From Desmodesmus armatus (lineage: Eukaryota > Chlorophyta > Chlorophyceae > Sphaeropleales > Scenedesmaceae), in NCBI GenBank assembly GCA_007449985.2, contig VIIQ02000178.1, forward strand, positions 62,001-126,000: a DNA stretch of 64,000 nt, written 5' to 3'. Position 1 is the first letter of the stretch. The number at the start of each line of letters is the position of its first letter. A program made the translations under genes and the position numbers. Positions 34,401-46,872 of this stretch are shown here, in pieces. The notes under the pieces are model-generated. The model made no database searches. It saw nothing but the letters and a program-made list of their open reading frames with translations, and was not told where the DNA came from.

Positions 34401-37000
34401 CAGGGCACTGCTGGCTGGCTGCGGCCTGGCTGAGGGGGCAGACTACCAGATAGGTGCGCACGACACATGTAGCTGAGGGGTGGGTGTGGGGGTGGGGCTG
34501 AAGGCTTAGTGGGCAGGAGACAGGTGCCAGAACAGAAGGCTGGTGTGAAGTGTTTTTTCGGCCATTACCCTTGCATATGCTCTGCAACGATGCTAGCACG
34601 CATGTGTTGATGTTGACACGGGCACTTTGCTTCAACTTTCCGTCATCAATTCGTCCTGTGCCCCGTGCGCCTGCTCCTGCCCCCAGGTTCCACCAAGGTG
34701 TTCCTCAAGTCCCACCAGGCCGCCACCCTGGCGCGCCTCCACACAGCAGCACTGGCAGCAGCAGCCACACGCATACAGGCGGAGTGGAGGGCGGCACAGG
34801 CGCGCGCCCACTACAAGGCGGTGCGGGTGGCAGTGGTGCGACTGCAGGCCGGCGCGCGAGGCATGGCTGCTCGGCGCCTGGCTGAACGGTTGCGGCGGGA
34901 GAAGGCAGCAACAGCCCTGCAGGTGTGCATGCACACGAGGGGGGTGGGGGGGAAGGGGTGGGTTGACCCGTCATGGTTGGTGTTCAGCACCATTTTGCTT
35001 CAGGGCAGTTCCTTATGCAAGCGCGTGGCAGCAGGGGCAGTAGTCGTGTTGTGGCAGCACCTGATTCTTCACCAGCAGGTGCCGCCCGCACTACTTGATG
35101 CACCAATTGACATCACTGAACCAAGTTCTCCGCTGCCTTGCTGCCCCCCCCCCTCCTAACCCCCGCAGGCCTCCTGGAGGGCTCGCCAGGCTCGTGTGTT
35201 GTACCACCAGCAGCAGCAGGCAGCACTGGTGCTCCAGACACTCCTGCGTGCAGCTGCAGCCCGGCAGCTGTATGCTGGCATGCTGGCCGCTCACCGCGCA
35301 GCAGCAGCGACAAAGCTGCAGGCAGCGTGGCGCGGCAGGGCGGCCCGGCAGGCGTACGCAGCACAGCAGCAGGCAGCCACCCTGCTGCAGAGTGCTTGGA
35401 GGGCAGCGGCTGTGCGTCAGCAGTACAAGCAGCAAAAGGCAGCAACTCTCCTGCAGAGTGCGTGGCGGGCGGCAGTGGTGCGTCAGCACTACAGGCAGCA
35501 GCAGGCCGCCACCCTTTTGCAGAGTGCTTGGCGGGCAGCAGTTGTTCGTCAGCAGTACAGGCAGCAGCGCATCGAGGCCCTGCAGCTGCGCACGCAGCAC
35601 CGGGCCGCGCGCAGGATCCAGCGGGCCTGGCGGCAGGCAAATCGGCCGTCTGGGTTTGGCCCGTACCCAGAGGCAGCAGACGCAGCAGCACGCACGATCC
35701 AGAGCATTTGGCGTGAGCGGGATCAGCACAACAGCAAGGTGCGGCGGCTGCAGGCAGCAGTGCGCCAGCTGGTGCAGTGGCACGCAGCTGCTGTTGTGCT
35801 GCAGTGCTGCTGGCGCGGCCACGCTGCTCGCGTGGCAGTCACCAAGGCGCGCGAGCAGCAGCGGCGGGCGGCGTTCAAGCAGCAGATGAAGATGTTTGAG
35901 CAGCAAATGGCACAGCAGCAGGAGCAGCAGCAGCCAGCACAGCAGCAGCACCAGGGCAGGGCCGGGCCGGCTCGTCGCTTCTTGAGCGATACAGACGCCT
36001 GCGGCAGGCCAATGGGCACTGCATGCGGCAGCCCTAACTGGGTGCAGTTTGGGCCCAGTGTCACCACCCCAGCTTCCGCCAGCAGGTTGCCGCCTGCTGG
36101 TCAGCACGCCGTTCACGGCTTCATGCAGGCTGCACCCAAGCCCGCCAGCACCGGTGTGCAGTTTGCAGGCCTGCCGAAGCCAGGTGGCCAGGGTGGGCTG
36201 GGCCTCAGGGCCAGCACCATGCCAGGCAGCCCAGGGGCTTCCAGTGACACCTCTCGCACAGCATCCCTGGCCGACTCACAGCTGTCCAGCCCCCGCCGCG
36301 GTGGCCCCAGCCCGTCTGGCAACAGGAGCAGCTGGGTGCTGCCACCCCCCCCCCTGCCGGATATGGCATCGGGTATGAGGGCATCAACGGCGACAGGAAC
36401 CCCCTCAAGCCTGGTGCGGTGCAGCAGCAAGGCAGCAGTGAGCAGCCACAGCCCCGCTCTTCGCGCTCCCTCAAGCTGTTTGCCCCACCACCTCCTGCGG
36501 CTTATGGGGTGAGCTATGCACAGGCTGGCAGCACCACCAGCAGCAGCAATGGCAGCAAGCCAGCAGACGCAGGCACCACATGTGTGCGCGCTCGCCTGCT
36601 TGAGCCAGCACCCCCCGCAGCATATGGGGTGCAGTACTCAGGCATCGGCAGCAGCAGCAGCAACGGCAGCTCGATAAATCGGCCACGGCTGTTCCAGAGT
36701 GCGTCCTTCAACGGTGGCAGCGGGGCTAGCCGTAGCGGCAGCAGCGGGCTGCCGTCTCCCTCCCGCTCGTTTGTTGGCGGGCTGAAAGAGCGCCTCAGCG
36801 GCTCAGGAGGCCGTGGCCTCCTGGGTGATGATGAGAAGCCGCTGCTGCTGCTGGAGGAGGAGCTGGTGCGGTCGGATGACTCACCCTCCCTTTCACCTGA
36901 GGAGCGGCTGTCCACGCGCCTGGGTGGCCTGTGGGAGGAGAAGGGCAAGGTGTCTAGCCTGCTGTCCAGCTGGAAGCAGCGCATGTCTGCACAAGCTTGA
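28465..37000 (+). CDS. Unconventional myosin heavy chain with long IQ array and proline-rich tail, 14 exons
   Basis: Actin-based motor. Exons: 28465-28662, 29153-29415, 29813-30184, 30453-30569, 30849-31180, 31560-31773, 32077-32145, 32530-32670, 32864-32965, 33186-33347, 33669-33906, 34292-34453, 34687-34922, 35169-37000. Motor motifs in order: N-terminal SH3-like ([17 protein letters not shown]), P-loop GESGAGKT, switch [11 protein letters not shown], switch [10 protein letters not shown], relay [19 protein letters not shown], actin-binding region [13 protein letters not shown], converter GYPFRRTF. About ten IQ-type motifs follow ([12 protein letters not shown] type). The tail is Ser/Gly/Pro-rich with repeated PPAAYGV, and no long coiled coil or DIL domain was recognised. 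Family features recall plant/algal class VIII/XI heads, but class was not assigned. Two places lack one base: about 29394-29400 (just before the P-loop exon) and the C10 run at 36345-36354. With these the product is about 1479 residues. Confidence 0.9.
33143..33174. repeat. (ACTGT)n microsatellite in a myosin intron
   Basis: About six five-base units with one variant. A similar run occurs at 55211-55235. Confidence 0.7.
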
Positions 37001-39731
37001 GCCAACACATGGGTCAACACCATGGAACGGCTTGGTGGCTAGGGCTTTCCTTTGGCAGGAGAATGGTGTTTGAGGTTGAAAGGGTGGAGTGGCGTGGGGG
37101 TCAACATTGGGGGCACATTGGCCCAAAGCATGGCATTCACATAACACATTGAACGCTTGACTGGTAGTGAGATCCTACTACATACAATTGCAATTGCAAG
37201 ATGCTGAATGACTCTGTGGTGGGTATGTGCTCGCATGGTTGAGCCAATTTGACCTTACTTGTCTGATGTGTGCCGTACCTTACTTGTCTGATGTGTGCCG
37301 TACCAGAGGGCGTGGCACAACATGTGTTACCACTGAGTGTAGGAGTTTGACAACATACTTGTGTGCCTCCATGCAGACGGTGTTCACTTTCTTGTGGCTT
37401 GCACGGTGTGCGTTGGAAGTTAGGGTTGGCACGCTGACAGTGTGGTTGCGCTGCGCAGCACACAACGTTGAGGCTTGCAATACGTCATAGCGTGTGAGCT
37501 GATGCACTGACTGTTGTGTCATGGCCAAGTCCAATTGTGTGACTATGGGAGTGCTGGTTTGTGTGCTTGGTTCAGGCTGTGTGGTGGGCCCTCTACACCC
37601 GAAGCAAGCCAGTTGTTGACGCTGCCTCCCGGTTGTTATGATGCGCATTTGTACCACACCCACTACATGCGTTTGTGAGTACAATGCTTGTTCGTTATGT
37701 GTATGCCTGTTGATCTTGCCTCCTACGCGGAGGAGGTTGCTGCAGCACAATCATAGTCTTGGATGCTGACATCGGCCATGTTGTTATGGCATTAGTTTGT
37801 GTAGCCAAGCATCAAGACCTTAGCCTCCACTTGTCAATAGTGTGTGTCATGCTTGGCGCCTTCCTTGGCGCAATGTGCGTTGTAAACCAGCAGCGTTGTG
37901 TTTCATGTACAAGGAGGTTTAATGTGCGCAACTGGGTGTGCCTTGGTGCCTTCTGGCACTTGTTGTTGCCACTCTGCGTGTACGTCGTGTGCCAACGCTT
38001 CACTCAAGGAGAGCGGCATTTGTGCACTACACACTACTGCTCTGAGGCCGCATGCTTGTCCAAATGCATCAGATGCGCACTTGTGCGTGGTGCGTCGTGG
38101 ACCATCTGGTGTTTGTCCTTGAATTGCACACTTGCTAGGTCACGTGTTGGCTGTCACTTGCAGAGTGTGCATGGATGACACTGGTTTGCAAGCTTTAGTG
38201 TCATGCGGACTCATGACTCATAACAAATGAGTGTCTGAAAACATACAGAAGCACATACAAGAAGTGTTCGAGAATGCTTGACCATCGGCCTTCTGTTGCT
38301 TCCTTGGTGAACTTTGTAACACATAGCCATAAGACTATGCAGATTACGGGTGGCACTCTAGAGATCTTGTAGTGCAGAATGTGCAGCAGCTAACAAGCCA
38401 AGGCATCACTATTGTATCCAGCCAAATGAATTGGGTGTCCAGGAAAACGTTGCTTGGCAAGCCATCCAAGCAAGCAAGCCGGGTATCCAGCCAACCAAGA
38501 TGGCCAGGTGTAAGGGGCCCGGTGGCGTACTTCTTCGGTACCAGTCTGCTGTGCTGCTGCAGGCGGCTGTGAGCTGTGATGAGAGCCAGGGGTACACAGG
38601 GCGGATGCGTTAGATTGGCAGCAGCGCCTAGAGGTGAAGGTGATCGATCATCACCCTCCTCATCTTACAGAGGTTGGCATGATGACACGTTGCAGGTGGC
38701 ACTCGGGGCACTCAGGGCTCTCAGGTAGGTGTCTTGAGCTCCGTGGTGAGCCGGCTGTTGATACATGAAGGTTGCGGGTGGTGCAATGGCATGTGTATGT
38801 GCTGCAGAGTGCCAGTACATTGCCCGGGGGCACAGAGGCAGCTGCTGCTTGGGCTCAACAGACAAGGGTCTTTTGCAGCACAGCACAGGGTGTTTGGAGT
38901 GGTGCCTGGCATTACTCAGTTGTGCCTCGTGAGTGTCGCCATGGTGTTGGCCAACTTGCCGGTTGGGGTTATAGCTTACTGCGGGTTCAAACTGCTGCAA
39001 AATGTCATTGACTGATCTGATCTGCCCTGTTTCTTGCCTGTGCTGCTCAATCTACGCAGCTGTTGCCGCTTCCCAACTCTTTGACGCAGCTGTCAACATG
39101 GCATGTTGGCAGTTGCAGGTGCTGGCGGCAGCTTGTAACAGAAGCAGCAGTGGCCAGTCCGGCAGCAGCAGCTCTGGAGGATCTTACAGATGATGCTGCT
39201 GCAGCAAGAGGAGGGAGGAGATAAAGGCAGGCACAGCAGGAGGTGAGGGTCCTGGTGGCAGCCAGGGTATCTGCTTCGGGAGATGGGTGACTCACCAATG
39301 ATGAAACATAGAACCAGGGGTTATGGCAGACAAAAGGACACGCCAAAGAGACATGTGAGGTTGCTTACCACGCTAGCAGCATTGTCAAGTGCAAACTGTC
39401 CATACCATCGCAGATGTGCTAGGGGCTGGAACCTCAGGTGATCGTCTGCGCTGTCTTAACAGTCACTCATCTGTTGCACACATTGCTCCACTATTGTGCC
39501 CCCACACCCCACCCCCACCCGGCTGCTTACAACAGCATGAAGGCGCTCGTGGGTTGCCGACATTGGGGGCAAATAGGCAAGTCCACACGTGGCAGATTGC
39601 CGGAAGTGGGGTGCTGCTGCAATGGATGCCAGATCCACCACCCCCACGACATTCAACCCACACACCCTGCACACCAATCGACAAGATACTGCAAGGGGTG
39701 TATCAGATTCTTTCTTTCTTTTACTGCTCGT

Positions 39732-39779
<48 letters not shown>

Positions 39780-40798
39780 ATGCACACATGTTGGCCCCCC
39801 GCCAAGCGACAGCTGAGCAGCGTGCCCAGCAGACATGAGAGCTGCGCAACCAGCGTGTGTGCACCAGCACCCTGTGAGCTAGCTACAGTGCAGGAACCGC
39901 AGACAGTACCGGACCAGACTATCGCACTGAAGCAGCAAGCCATGTTGGCTTCAAGGACAGCTGCAGGTTGACGGCACGGAACCTTTAGCAAGATACGGCA
40001 GGCTTGTTGGGTCAGGGCTGAAGGCTGCCGCCCAGACGCCATTTTACTGGGTTGTGGCATTGAGTGGGGTGCGCGTGCCATTGTGTTTGTCACAAAGCAC
40101 TGATGACAATGCGGCTGCCAGTAGCACCGCTGCTGTCTTGGTGACATGTTGCCGAGTGGTTACCGACTGTGTGGTGGCAGGCTGTTTGCCCAGGGAGTGT
40201 GAAGCAACTGGTCTATCACCATGTTGGCTGGACCTAGCAGGCTCACGTTTGTTGTTGCGATTGGGAGCAGGCAGGAAGCATATTCTCATGCACTTCTTGG
40301 CGGCCCCTGTTGCGCTCGCCTACGTTCGAGGCTGCAGGCGCCGGCAATAGGGGGTGATGCATGGCATGTGTGTGGGAGCCCTGGCAGCCTCTGCTGCCGC
40401 CACACACATCGCCAAAGATTGGATGTACGCCGTTCTGCATGTGCAAGGAACCTCTACCACTCGCACAGGGTGTGACCCCTTCTTCTTCTTGTTCTTCTTC
40501 TTCTGCTCCTCCTCCTCCTTGTTCTCCTTCTCCTTCTTGCTCTTCTTCTCCTTTGTCCTTCTTCTTTTTTCCTGGCACAGGTGGCTGGACCTGTTGTGTC
40601 TGGCCCAAAAAAATCTGGCTGGACCAATAGGTGGCGCGGACGGAACGCATCGAGCCGCCGACCTCTTCATTGCAGGCGAGTCCTCTCCGCATTACGCCAT
40701 GTGCGGGATGAAGTCCCCGCAAGCAACTCAGACGGCAGCCCGATGTAAGACTGCACGCGCGAATTTCGACCTTTATGAATTAGTGTTGTCAGTCAGGG
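37001..40798. other. Gene-poor region after the myosin gene
   Basis: Contains the myosin 3' UTR and then no recognisable gene. Small direct repeats are present, such as 'cttgtctgatgtgtgccgta' twice near 37258-37303. An Ala/Leu CTG run lies near 39730-39780. The longest frames (for example 37759-38178) lack family motifs and are probably chance. Confidence 0.4.
40477..40572. repeat. Pyrimidine-rich TTC/CTCC tract
   Basis: About 95 bp made almost only of C and T, mostly TTC triplets. The same TTC theme recurs inside the satellite units downstream. Confidence 0.7.
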
Positions 40799-42600
40799 TT
40801 TGGCCAGCACAGTGGGCTGTCGGACCGGTGGGGCAGTAGCAGTTGACAGCAGTAGCTGGAGAGCTGGAGCTGGAGCTCGAGCAGCAGCTGGCGTGCAGCA
40901 TCACGCACAGTGTTGATTATCTTCACTATGCCGTGGTTTTGTCGCGTTTACAGCAGCAGCAGCAGCAGCTTTGGCTGGATCAGCAGCAGTCCGCTGAGTC
41001 AGCAGGCAGGTGCTGGTGTGCAGCAGCAGTGGCAGCAGAACACAGGCAAGGGCCATGCAGTGGCCTTGGGCCTGGTTGTAGGGGGCAGTGTTGCTGGCCT
41101 GTGAACGGTGCAGGTGCTTGGGCGCGCTGACTTGGGGCAGCCCGGTATACAAAGGTGTCGCTCTGACACCCCGGGCACCTGTCTTGGGGGTGTGTATCGC
41201 AGCACAGCTGGAGCCTTTCTTCCACATTGTGTTCGAAGTGGTCGCCCCGGGGCATGGGGGTGTGTGTTCGGCTTGGTACTGGTGGAAGCCCTCTTGTCTG
41301 TGTGGCTGGCTTTGTGGGGTTAAAGCCTTGCCTGTGGTCCCCTCCTTTCAGACAGTCTCCTCTGCAGACATCTATGGTGGCGGGTTCTCTCCTTTCCGTG
41401 CTGTCTGTTCCCGTCCTTGTAGGTCCTGCAAAGGACTTTGGTTCCCTTCCGATGCTGGGTGTCGTTGCAGCGTAGCTGCGTGTGTCGCCCTGTAACCCCT
41501 TCTTCTTCTTCTTCTTCCGGTTTAGCGGTCCCGCGTTCGCTTTCTTCCTTGTGCGTGTTGGTCACAGGTGTCGCTCTGACACCCCGGGCACCTGTCTTGG
41601 GGGTGTGTATCGCAGCACAGCTGGAGCCTTTCTTCCACATTGTGTTCGAAGTGGTCGCCCCGGGGGCATGGGGGTGTGTGTTCGGCTTGGTACTGGTGGA
41701 AGCCCTCTTGTGTCTGTGCCGCGGATCAGGAGGCAACCTGTGCAGCACGGGCTGAGCTCAGCCATCGCGATGTGCTGACGTGGGTCTTTCACGTAGGCCG
41801 CGCGCTGGGGTTGTTGTGTCGTCCCTTGTTTTTGTTGGTTTCTGTGTTTGTGTTGTGGCTGTTTCGGACCAGCGTTTGGCCAGCACAGTGGGCTGTCGGA
41901 CCGATGGGGCAGTAGCAGTTGACAGCAGTAGCTGGAGAGCTGGAGCTGGAGCTGGAGCAGCAGCTGGCGTGCAGCATCACGCACAGTGTTGATTATCTTC
42001 ACTGTGCCGTGGTTTTGTCGCGTTTACAGCAGCAGCAGCAGCAGCAGCAGCTTTGGCTGGATCAGCAGCAGTCCGCTGAGTCAGCAGGCAGGTGCTGGTG
42101 TGCAGCAGCAGTGGCAGCAGAACACAGGCAAGGGCCATGCAGTGGCCTTGGGCCTGGTTGTAGGGGGCAGTGTTGCTGGCCTGTGAACGGTGCAGGTGCT
42201 TGGGCGCGCTGACTTGGGACAGCCCGGTATACAAAGGTGTCGCTCTGACACCCCGGGCACCTGTCTTGGGGGTGTGTATCGCAACACAGCTAGAGCCTTT
42301 CTTCCACATTGTGTTCGAAGTGGTCGCCCCGGGGGCATGGGGGTGTGTGTTCGGCTTGGTACTGGTGGAAGCCCTCTTGTCTGTGTGGCTGGCTTTGTGG
42401 GGTTGAAGCCTTGCCTGTGGTCCCCTCCTTTCAGACAGTCTCCTCTGCAGACATCTATGGTGGCGGGTTCTCTCCTTTCCGTGCTGTTTGTTCCCGTCCT
42501 TGTGGGTCCTGCAAAGGACTTTTGCTCCCTTCCGATGCTGGGTGTCGTTGCAGCGTAGCTGCGTGTGTCGCCCTGTAACCCCTTCTTCTCCTTCTTCTTC
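40799..42600. repeat. Tandem repeat with ~1.08-kb period
   Basis: The block starting 'tttggccagcacagtgggct' at 40799 recurs at 41875 with few changes through the following several hundred bases (offset about 1076 bp). An inner segment of about 145 bp (starting 'ggtgtcgctctgacacc') occurs three times, near 41154, 41567 and 42235. Frames in it change between copies at indels, so coding is unlikely. Confidence 0.85.
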
Positions 42601-43790
42601 TTCTTCTTCTTCTTCTTCTTCTTCTTCTTCTTCTTCTTCTTCTTCCCTCTTGTCTGTGTGGCTGGCTTTGTGGGGTTGAAGCCTTGCTTGTGGTCCCCTC
42701 TTTTCAGACAGTCTCCTTTGCAGACATCTATGGTGTTTGGTTCCCTTCCGATGCTGGGTGTCGTTGCAGCGTAGCTGCGTGTGTCGCCCTGTAACCCCTT
42801 CTTCTTCTACATCTATGGTGGTGGGTTCTCTCCTTTCCGTGCTGTCTGTTCCCGTCCTTGTAGGTCCTGCAAAGGACTTTGGTTCCCTTCCGATGCTGGG
42901 TGTCGTTGCAGCGTAGCTGCGTGTGTCGCCCTGTAACCCCTTCTTCTTCTTCTTCTTGGTACTGGTGGAAGCCCTCTTGTCTGTGTGGCTGGCTTTGTGG
43001 GGTTGAAGCCTTGCCTGTGGTCCCCTCCTTTCAGACAGTCTCCTCTGCAGACATCTATGGTGGCGGGTTCTCTCCTTTCCGTGCTGTTTGTTCCCGTCCT
43101 TGTGGGTCCTGCAAAGGACTTTTGCTCCCTTCCGATGCTGGGTGTCGTTGCAGCGTAGCTGCGTGTGTCGCCCTGTAACCCCTTCTTCTTCTTCTTCTTC
43201 TTCTTCTTCTTCTTCTTCTTCTTCTTCTTCCCTCTTGTCTGTGTGGCTGGCTTTGTGGGGTTGAAGCCTTGCTTGTGGTCCCCTCTTTTCAGACAGTCTC
43301 CTTTGCAGACATCTATGGTGTTTGGTTCCCTTCCGATGCTGGGTGTCGTTGCAGCGTAGCTGCGTGTGTCGCCCTGTAACCCCTTCTTCTTCTACATCTA
43401 TGGTGGTGGGTTCTCTCCTTTCCGTGCTGTCTGTTCCCGTCCTTGTAGGTCCTGCAAAGGACTTTGGTTCCCTTCCGATGCTGGGTGTCGTTGCAGCGTA
43501 GCTGCGTGTGTCGCCCTGTAACCCCTTCTTCTTCTTCTTCTTGGTACTGGTGGAAGCCCTCTTGTCTGTGTGGCTGGCTTTGTGGGGTTGAAGCCTTGCC
43601 TGTGGTCCCCTCCTTTCAGACAGTCTCCTCTGCAGACATCTATGGTGGCGGGTTCTCTCCTTTCCGTGCTGTCTGTTCCCGTCCTTGTAGGTCCTGCAAA
43701 GGACTTTGGTTCCCTTCCGATGCTGGGTGTCGTTGCAGCGTAGCTGCGTGTGTCGCCCTGTAACCCCTTCTTCTTCTTCCTTGTGCGTGT
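42573..43790. repeat. Tandem satellite with ~585-600-bp period containing (TTC)n
   Basis: Two near-identical units (offset 585-600 bp depending on TTC length) and a partial third. Each is built from shorter blocks ending in 'ctgtaaccccttcttcttc'. The block 'gttgcagcgtagctgcgtgt' occurs about eight times between 41460 and 43820. It continues the 1.08-kb repeat to its left, so the array is a nested expansion of the same family. Confidence 0.85.
42580..42646. repeat. (TTC)n microsatellite
   Basis: About 20 TTC units inside the first 585-bp satellite unit. The second unit carries a shorter run at 43182-43230. Confidence 0.9.
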
Positions 43791-43891
43791 TTCAGCGTAG
43801 CTGCGTGTGTCGCCCTGTAACCCCTTCTTCTTCTTCTTCTTCTTCCTTGTGCGTGTTTCATGCTAACACAGCTTGTGTGCCACAGGTGATT

Positions 43892-44375
43892 GGGCTGTCT
43901 TGAGTAGGATTGGTGGCGCCTTGAGTTACAAGGGCGGGACATGGATTGGGTCCCGGGGCTTGCATCGGGTTGGCTGGGTCCTTGAGGCCTCTTTGTAACG
44001 AACACTGACTGACTGACTGACGCGCCAAAATCCTGTAGGTCGCTTTGTATCATCCTGTATGGTTTGTTTTGCTCCTATTTTGGTTGTGTGGGTGGTTTGG
44101 TCAGGCCTTGCCCATGGACAGTGCTCTATGTTGGACAGTTGCTCTATGCCTTGCCCATGGACAGTGCTTAGCTTGCTTCATGTCATGTGCATGCATGCCC
44201 CTTGCTAAACCCTTGTTGTGCCCATAGGTGTCCACTGTCCTGTCACTGAACCTGACTGAAGTTTTGGTGGCGCCTATGTTACTTTGGGGGGCATAATGGA
44301 TTGGTGTGCCCGGTTGCCAATGGTCGGCAGCTTAAGTCCCGAATTGACGGGGCCTCTTGTAACAAATCACACACA
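43892..44375. repeat. Two diverged copies of a ~110-bp dispersed repeat
   Basis: Segments 43892-44005 and 44254-44375 share 'ttggtggcgcc', 'atggattgg' and 'gcctctttgtaac/gcctcttgtaac' in the same order. A more distant relative may lie at 45922-46045. No element class is recognised. Confidence 0.4.
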
Positions 44376-44396
44376 AAAAAGGCCCCAATGTAACAC

Positions 44397-44507
<111 letters not shown>

Positions 44508-46872
44508 GATGTACACTATGCACCAAGTCTTGGACTGCTGCTCGCTGCCCATGCACATGCAAGGCCAGAGTCTCAGAGGCTGACCATGTGCACCCCAGGT
44601 TGGAGCTGTGTTGTTCTGTGTTTTGCATAGGACTTGTAACCGTGTATGATGATACTCTCTTACAGTTCCTGTGCTGCTTACGCTGGCTTTGAGACACCCT
44701 GCCCCTTGCTTTCATGCCTTACCCTGCATACCCATGAATGATATACTTGCACCCCGTGCTGCAGCATTGCGTGCTGCAACTGTGGCCCTATGTGTTTCTT
44801 GAAAACCAGAACAACAGTTTTCTTTGCAAGTAATCAAAGTAAACCCAGCGTCTGAGGATCACTGCTTCACGATCAAACCTGCAAACGGCAGACATACAAA
44901 TGTGTGCAAGCATAGAGTGGCTCAAACGCTCTCTAAACACTTACACGTACACTTGAAACATTTAAATGGAACCTTGCGTGCATCAGCCCTTGTCCCAGCA
45001 CCAACATTTGCCCCAACATATGCCAAGCCTACCCGCAAACACTGCGCCCTGCCCTCCCTGTCATGCGAAACACTTCAGATTCACAGAATCATTACTTCAA
45101 GTGCTAAGCGCCCGCGATCCAGCGCTGGAAAACAAAGTGCATGTTGCCGTGACTTCCAACAAACTTGTGATCGAACACCTACTTAAGCGCGGGCACGCCC
45201 TAGCTTCAGTCTCTCTCACTTCCAAGACCAGGCGACCCTTACCCCGACTACCTTTACCTACAAAACGAGAACACAAGATGCCTCCCAAGGCCAAGCCCCC
45301 GGCATCCGATACCCCGGCAGGCAAGTGTGCGCTGACTGGCCACATGGTGGTAGCCAGGGGGCAACGCGTTAGTACGGTGTGCTTAAAGTACAGCCGACAC
45401 CCACACGTGCACCCATCTGGGGGTCGTGTGCTGGCTGTGACCACCATGCAGCGTACACTGCTTGTCGATCATCGACACAGTCAAACCGCAGACACAGCTC
45501 AGACACGTTGCACCGCATCCAGACTAAGCATATGCGCAGTGTGAACCACAGAATCCTGGCCACGGGCCTGTTGCAAGCAATGCTGCTTAACACTTGCAAC
45601 AACCTGTGCTGCCCTGCAGTTGCACCTGTCTGCCCTGTGCAACTGCATGGCCCCCTTGCATACCTGCCTGTTGCACTATGTCTGCATTTCACAGCCCAGC
45701 ATCAGACCCTGTACTGGGCATGTGAACCCTCAGCCCCAAGCGTTGCTACCAGCACAAGTGCTGTGCTGTAGCACACCACTGTTCTATGCTCTACAGCTGT
45801 GCAGGCTTTGCATACTGTGCCTGCTGCAGCGCTCTCAGTAATCCAGCAGCGGTGGACAGCAGTGCGCTGTGCTACCTAAGATCATCATCCGAGATCATCA
45901 AAATCATCATCATCATCGGTTTGCTCACCTTTTTTTCGGTGTATGGCGCCATTACTTGCATTGATGTGCGTCCCATCAGGGGACATGAATTGGGTTCCCT
46001 CCCTGGTGAATTGACTGGACCTTTTGGGGTCTCAGTGGTGACTGCAAATGAGGCAATCAAAGTGGTCTGCATCATGCAAGGTTTGTACGGACGCACAGAC
46101 CGCAGAATGCGCTGTTGTGCCAGGCAGTACTGAGGCAGCACAATGTACGTGTGAGGAACTTGTATGTGTGAAGGCAATCAGGATTGTCCTGTAGGGTCCG
46201 TGGCGAGGTGTCAGCCCTGAGCTTCAAGAGCCGCTGGCAACACCCCAAGGGTGCGCTTGTTGAAAAGCTGTTCTACACTAGGGCATTGGCAGTGATGGCT
46301 GATACACAGCTTGCTGCTGATTCAGGCCCCCTTTGAACCCCCTGAAATCGTGCGTGGTTGTTACTGCCCATTTGGGGGAACGGTTTTTGAGCAGAGCTGT
46401 AGCCAGGTTGTTCAGCAACGTGTGCTATCTACTTGCATCACCGTCTCACAGTTCAAGCCACACTACAATTTCAGACCCCAGTGGATACTTCAGCCACAAC
46501 TACAACCTGGCTGTCGACGTGACTTGGGGGAGACCGTATACCATCTGATTGACCCCAGCCAGTCTAAGACCCATGACTAATTGTACAAGCTTTCACCCCA
46601 CTCTCTGCCAGCACTTGGGATATCCATGACGTCATTGCGGCAGTTGTGTGCCCTGTGGATGAGCGGAATGATAGCGCTACATGCTGGCCAATCGTAAGGG
46701 CAACAGTACCTGGCTTTGAACAAGCCCCAGCAAGGAGCTTGGATGCACACGGTCATAGGCCAGGCTTGCAAAGCACATCACTACAGTCAGCACGTGCCAC
46801 TGCAGTACATCAAGAAGATTTGTGACTGTTGCAAAACAATACAAGCACAGCCGCTGTGTCACCTGTTGAAGG
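44508..46872. other. No gene recognised
   Basis: Scattered frames only. One starting at ATG 45279 (MPPKAKPPASDTPAGKC) looks start-like but has no supporting motif or splice structure. Confidence 0.4.

Noticed and set aside
35091..36116. 341-codon minus-strand ORF over the myosin IQ region
   Set aside because: Antisense of the CAG-rich IQ repeats, producing Leu/Cys/Pro-rich text with no domain.
37759..38178. 139-codon plus-strand ORF rich in Cys and Val
   Set aside because: No signal peptide, motif or homologue-like pattern; base composition is like the surrounding intergenic DNA.
40354..43763. Many repeated ORFs in the satellite region (for example with poly-Phe or poly-Ser)
   Set aside because: They are translations of TTC runs and of tandem copies; frames shift between copies, so there is no selection for coding.
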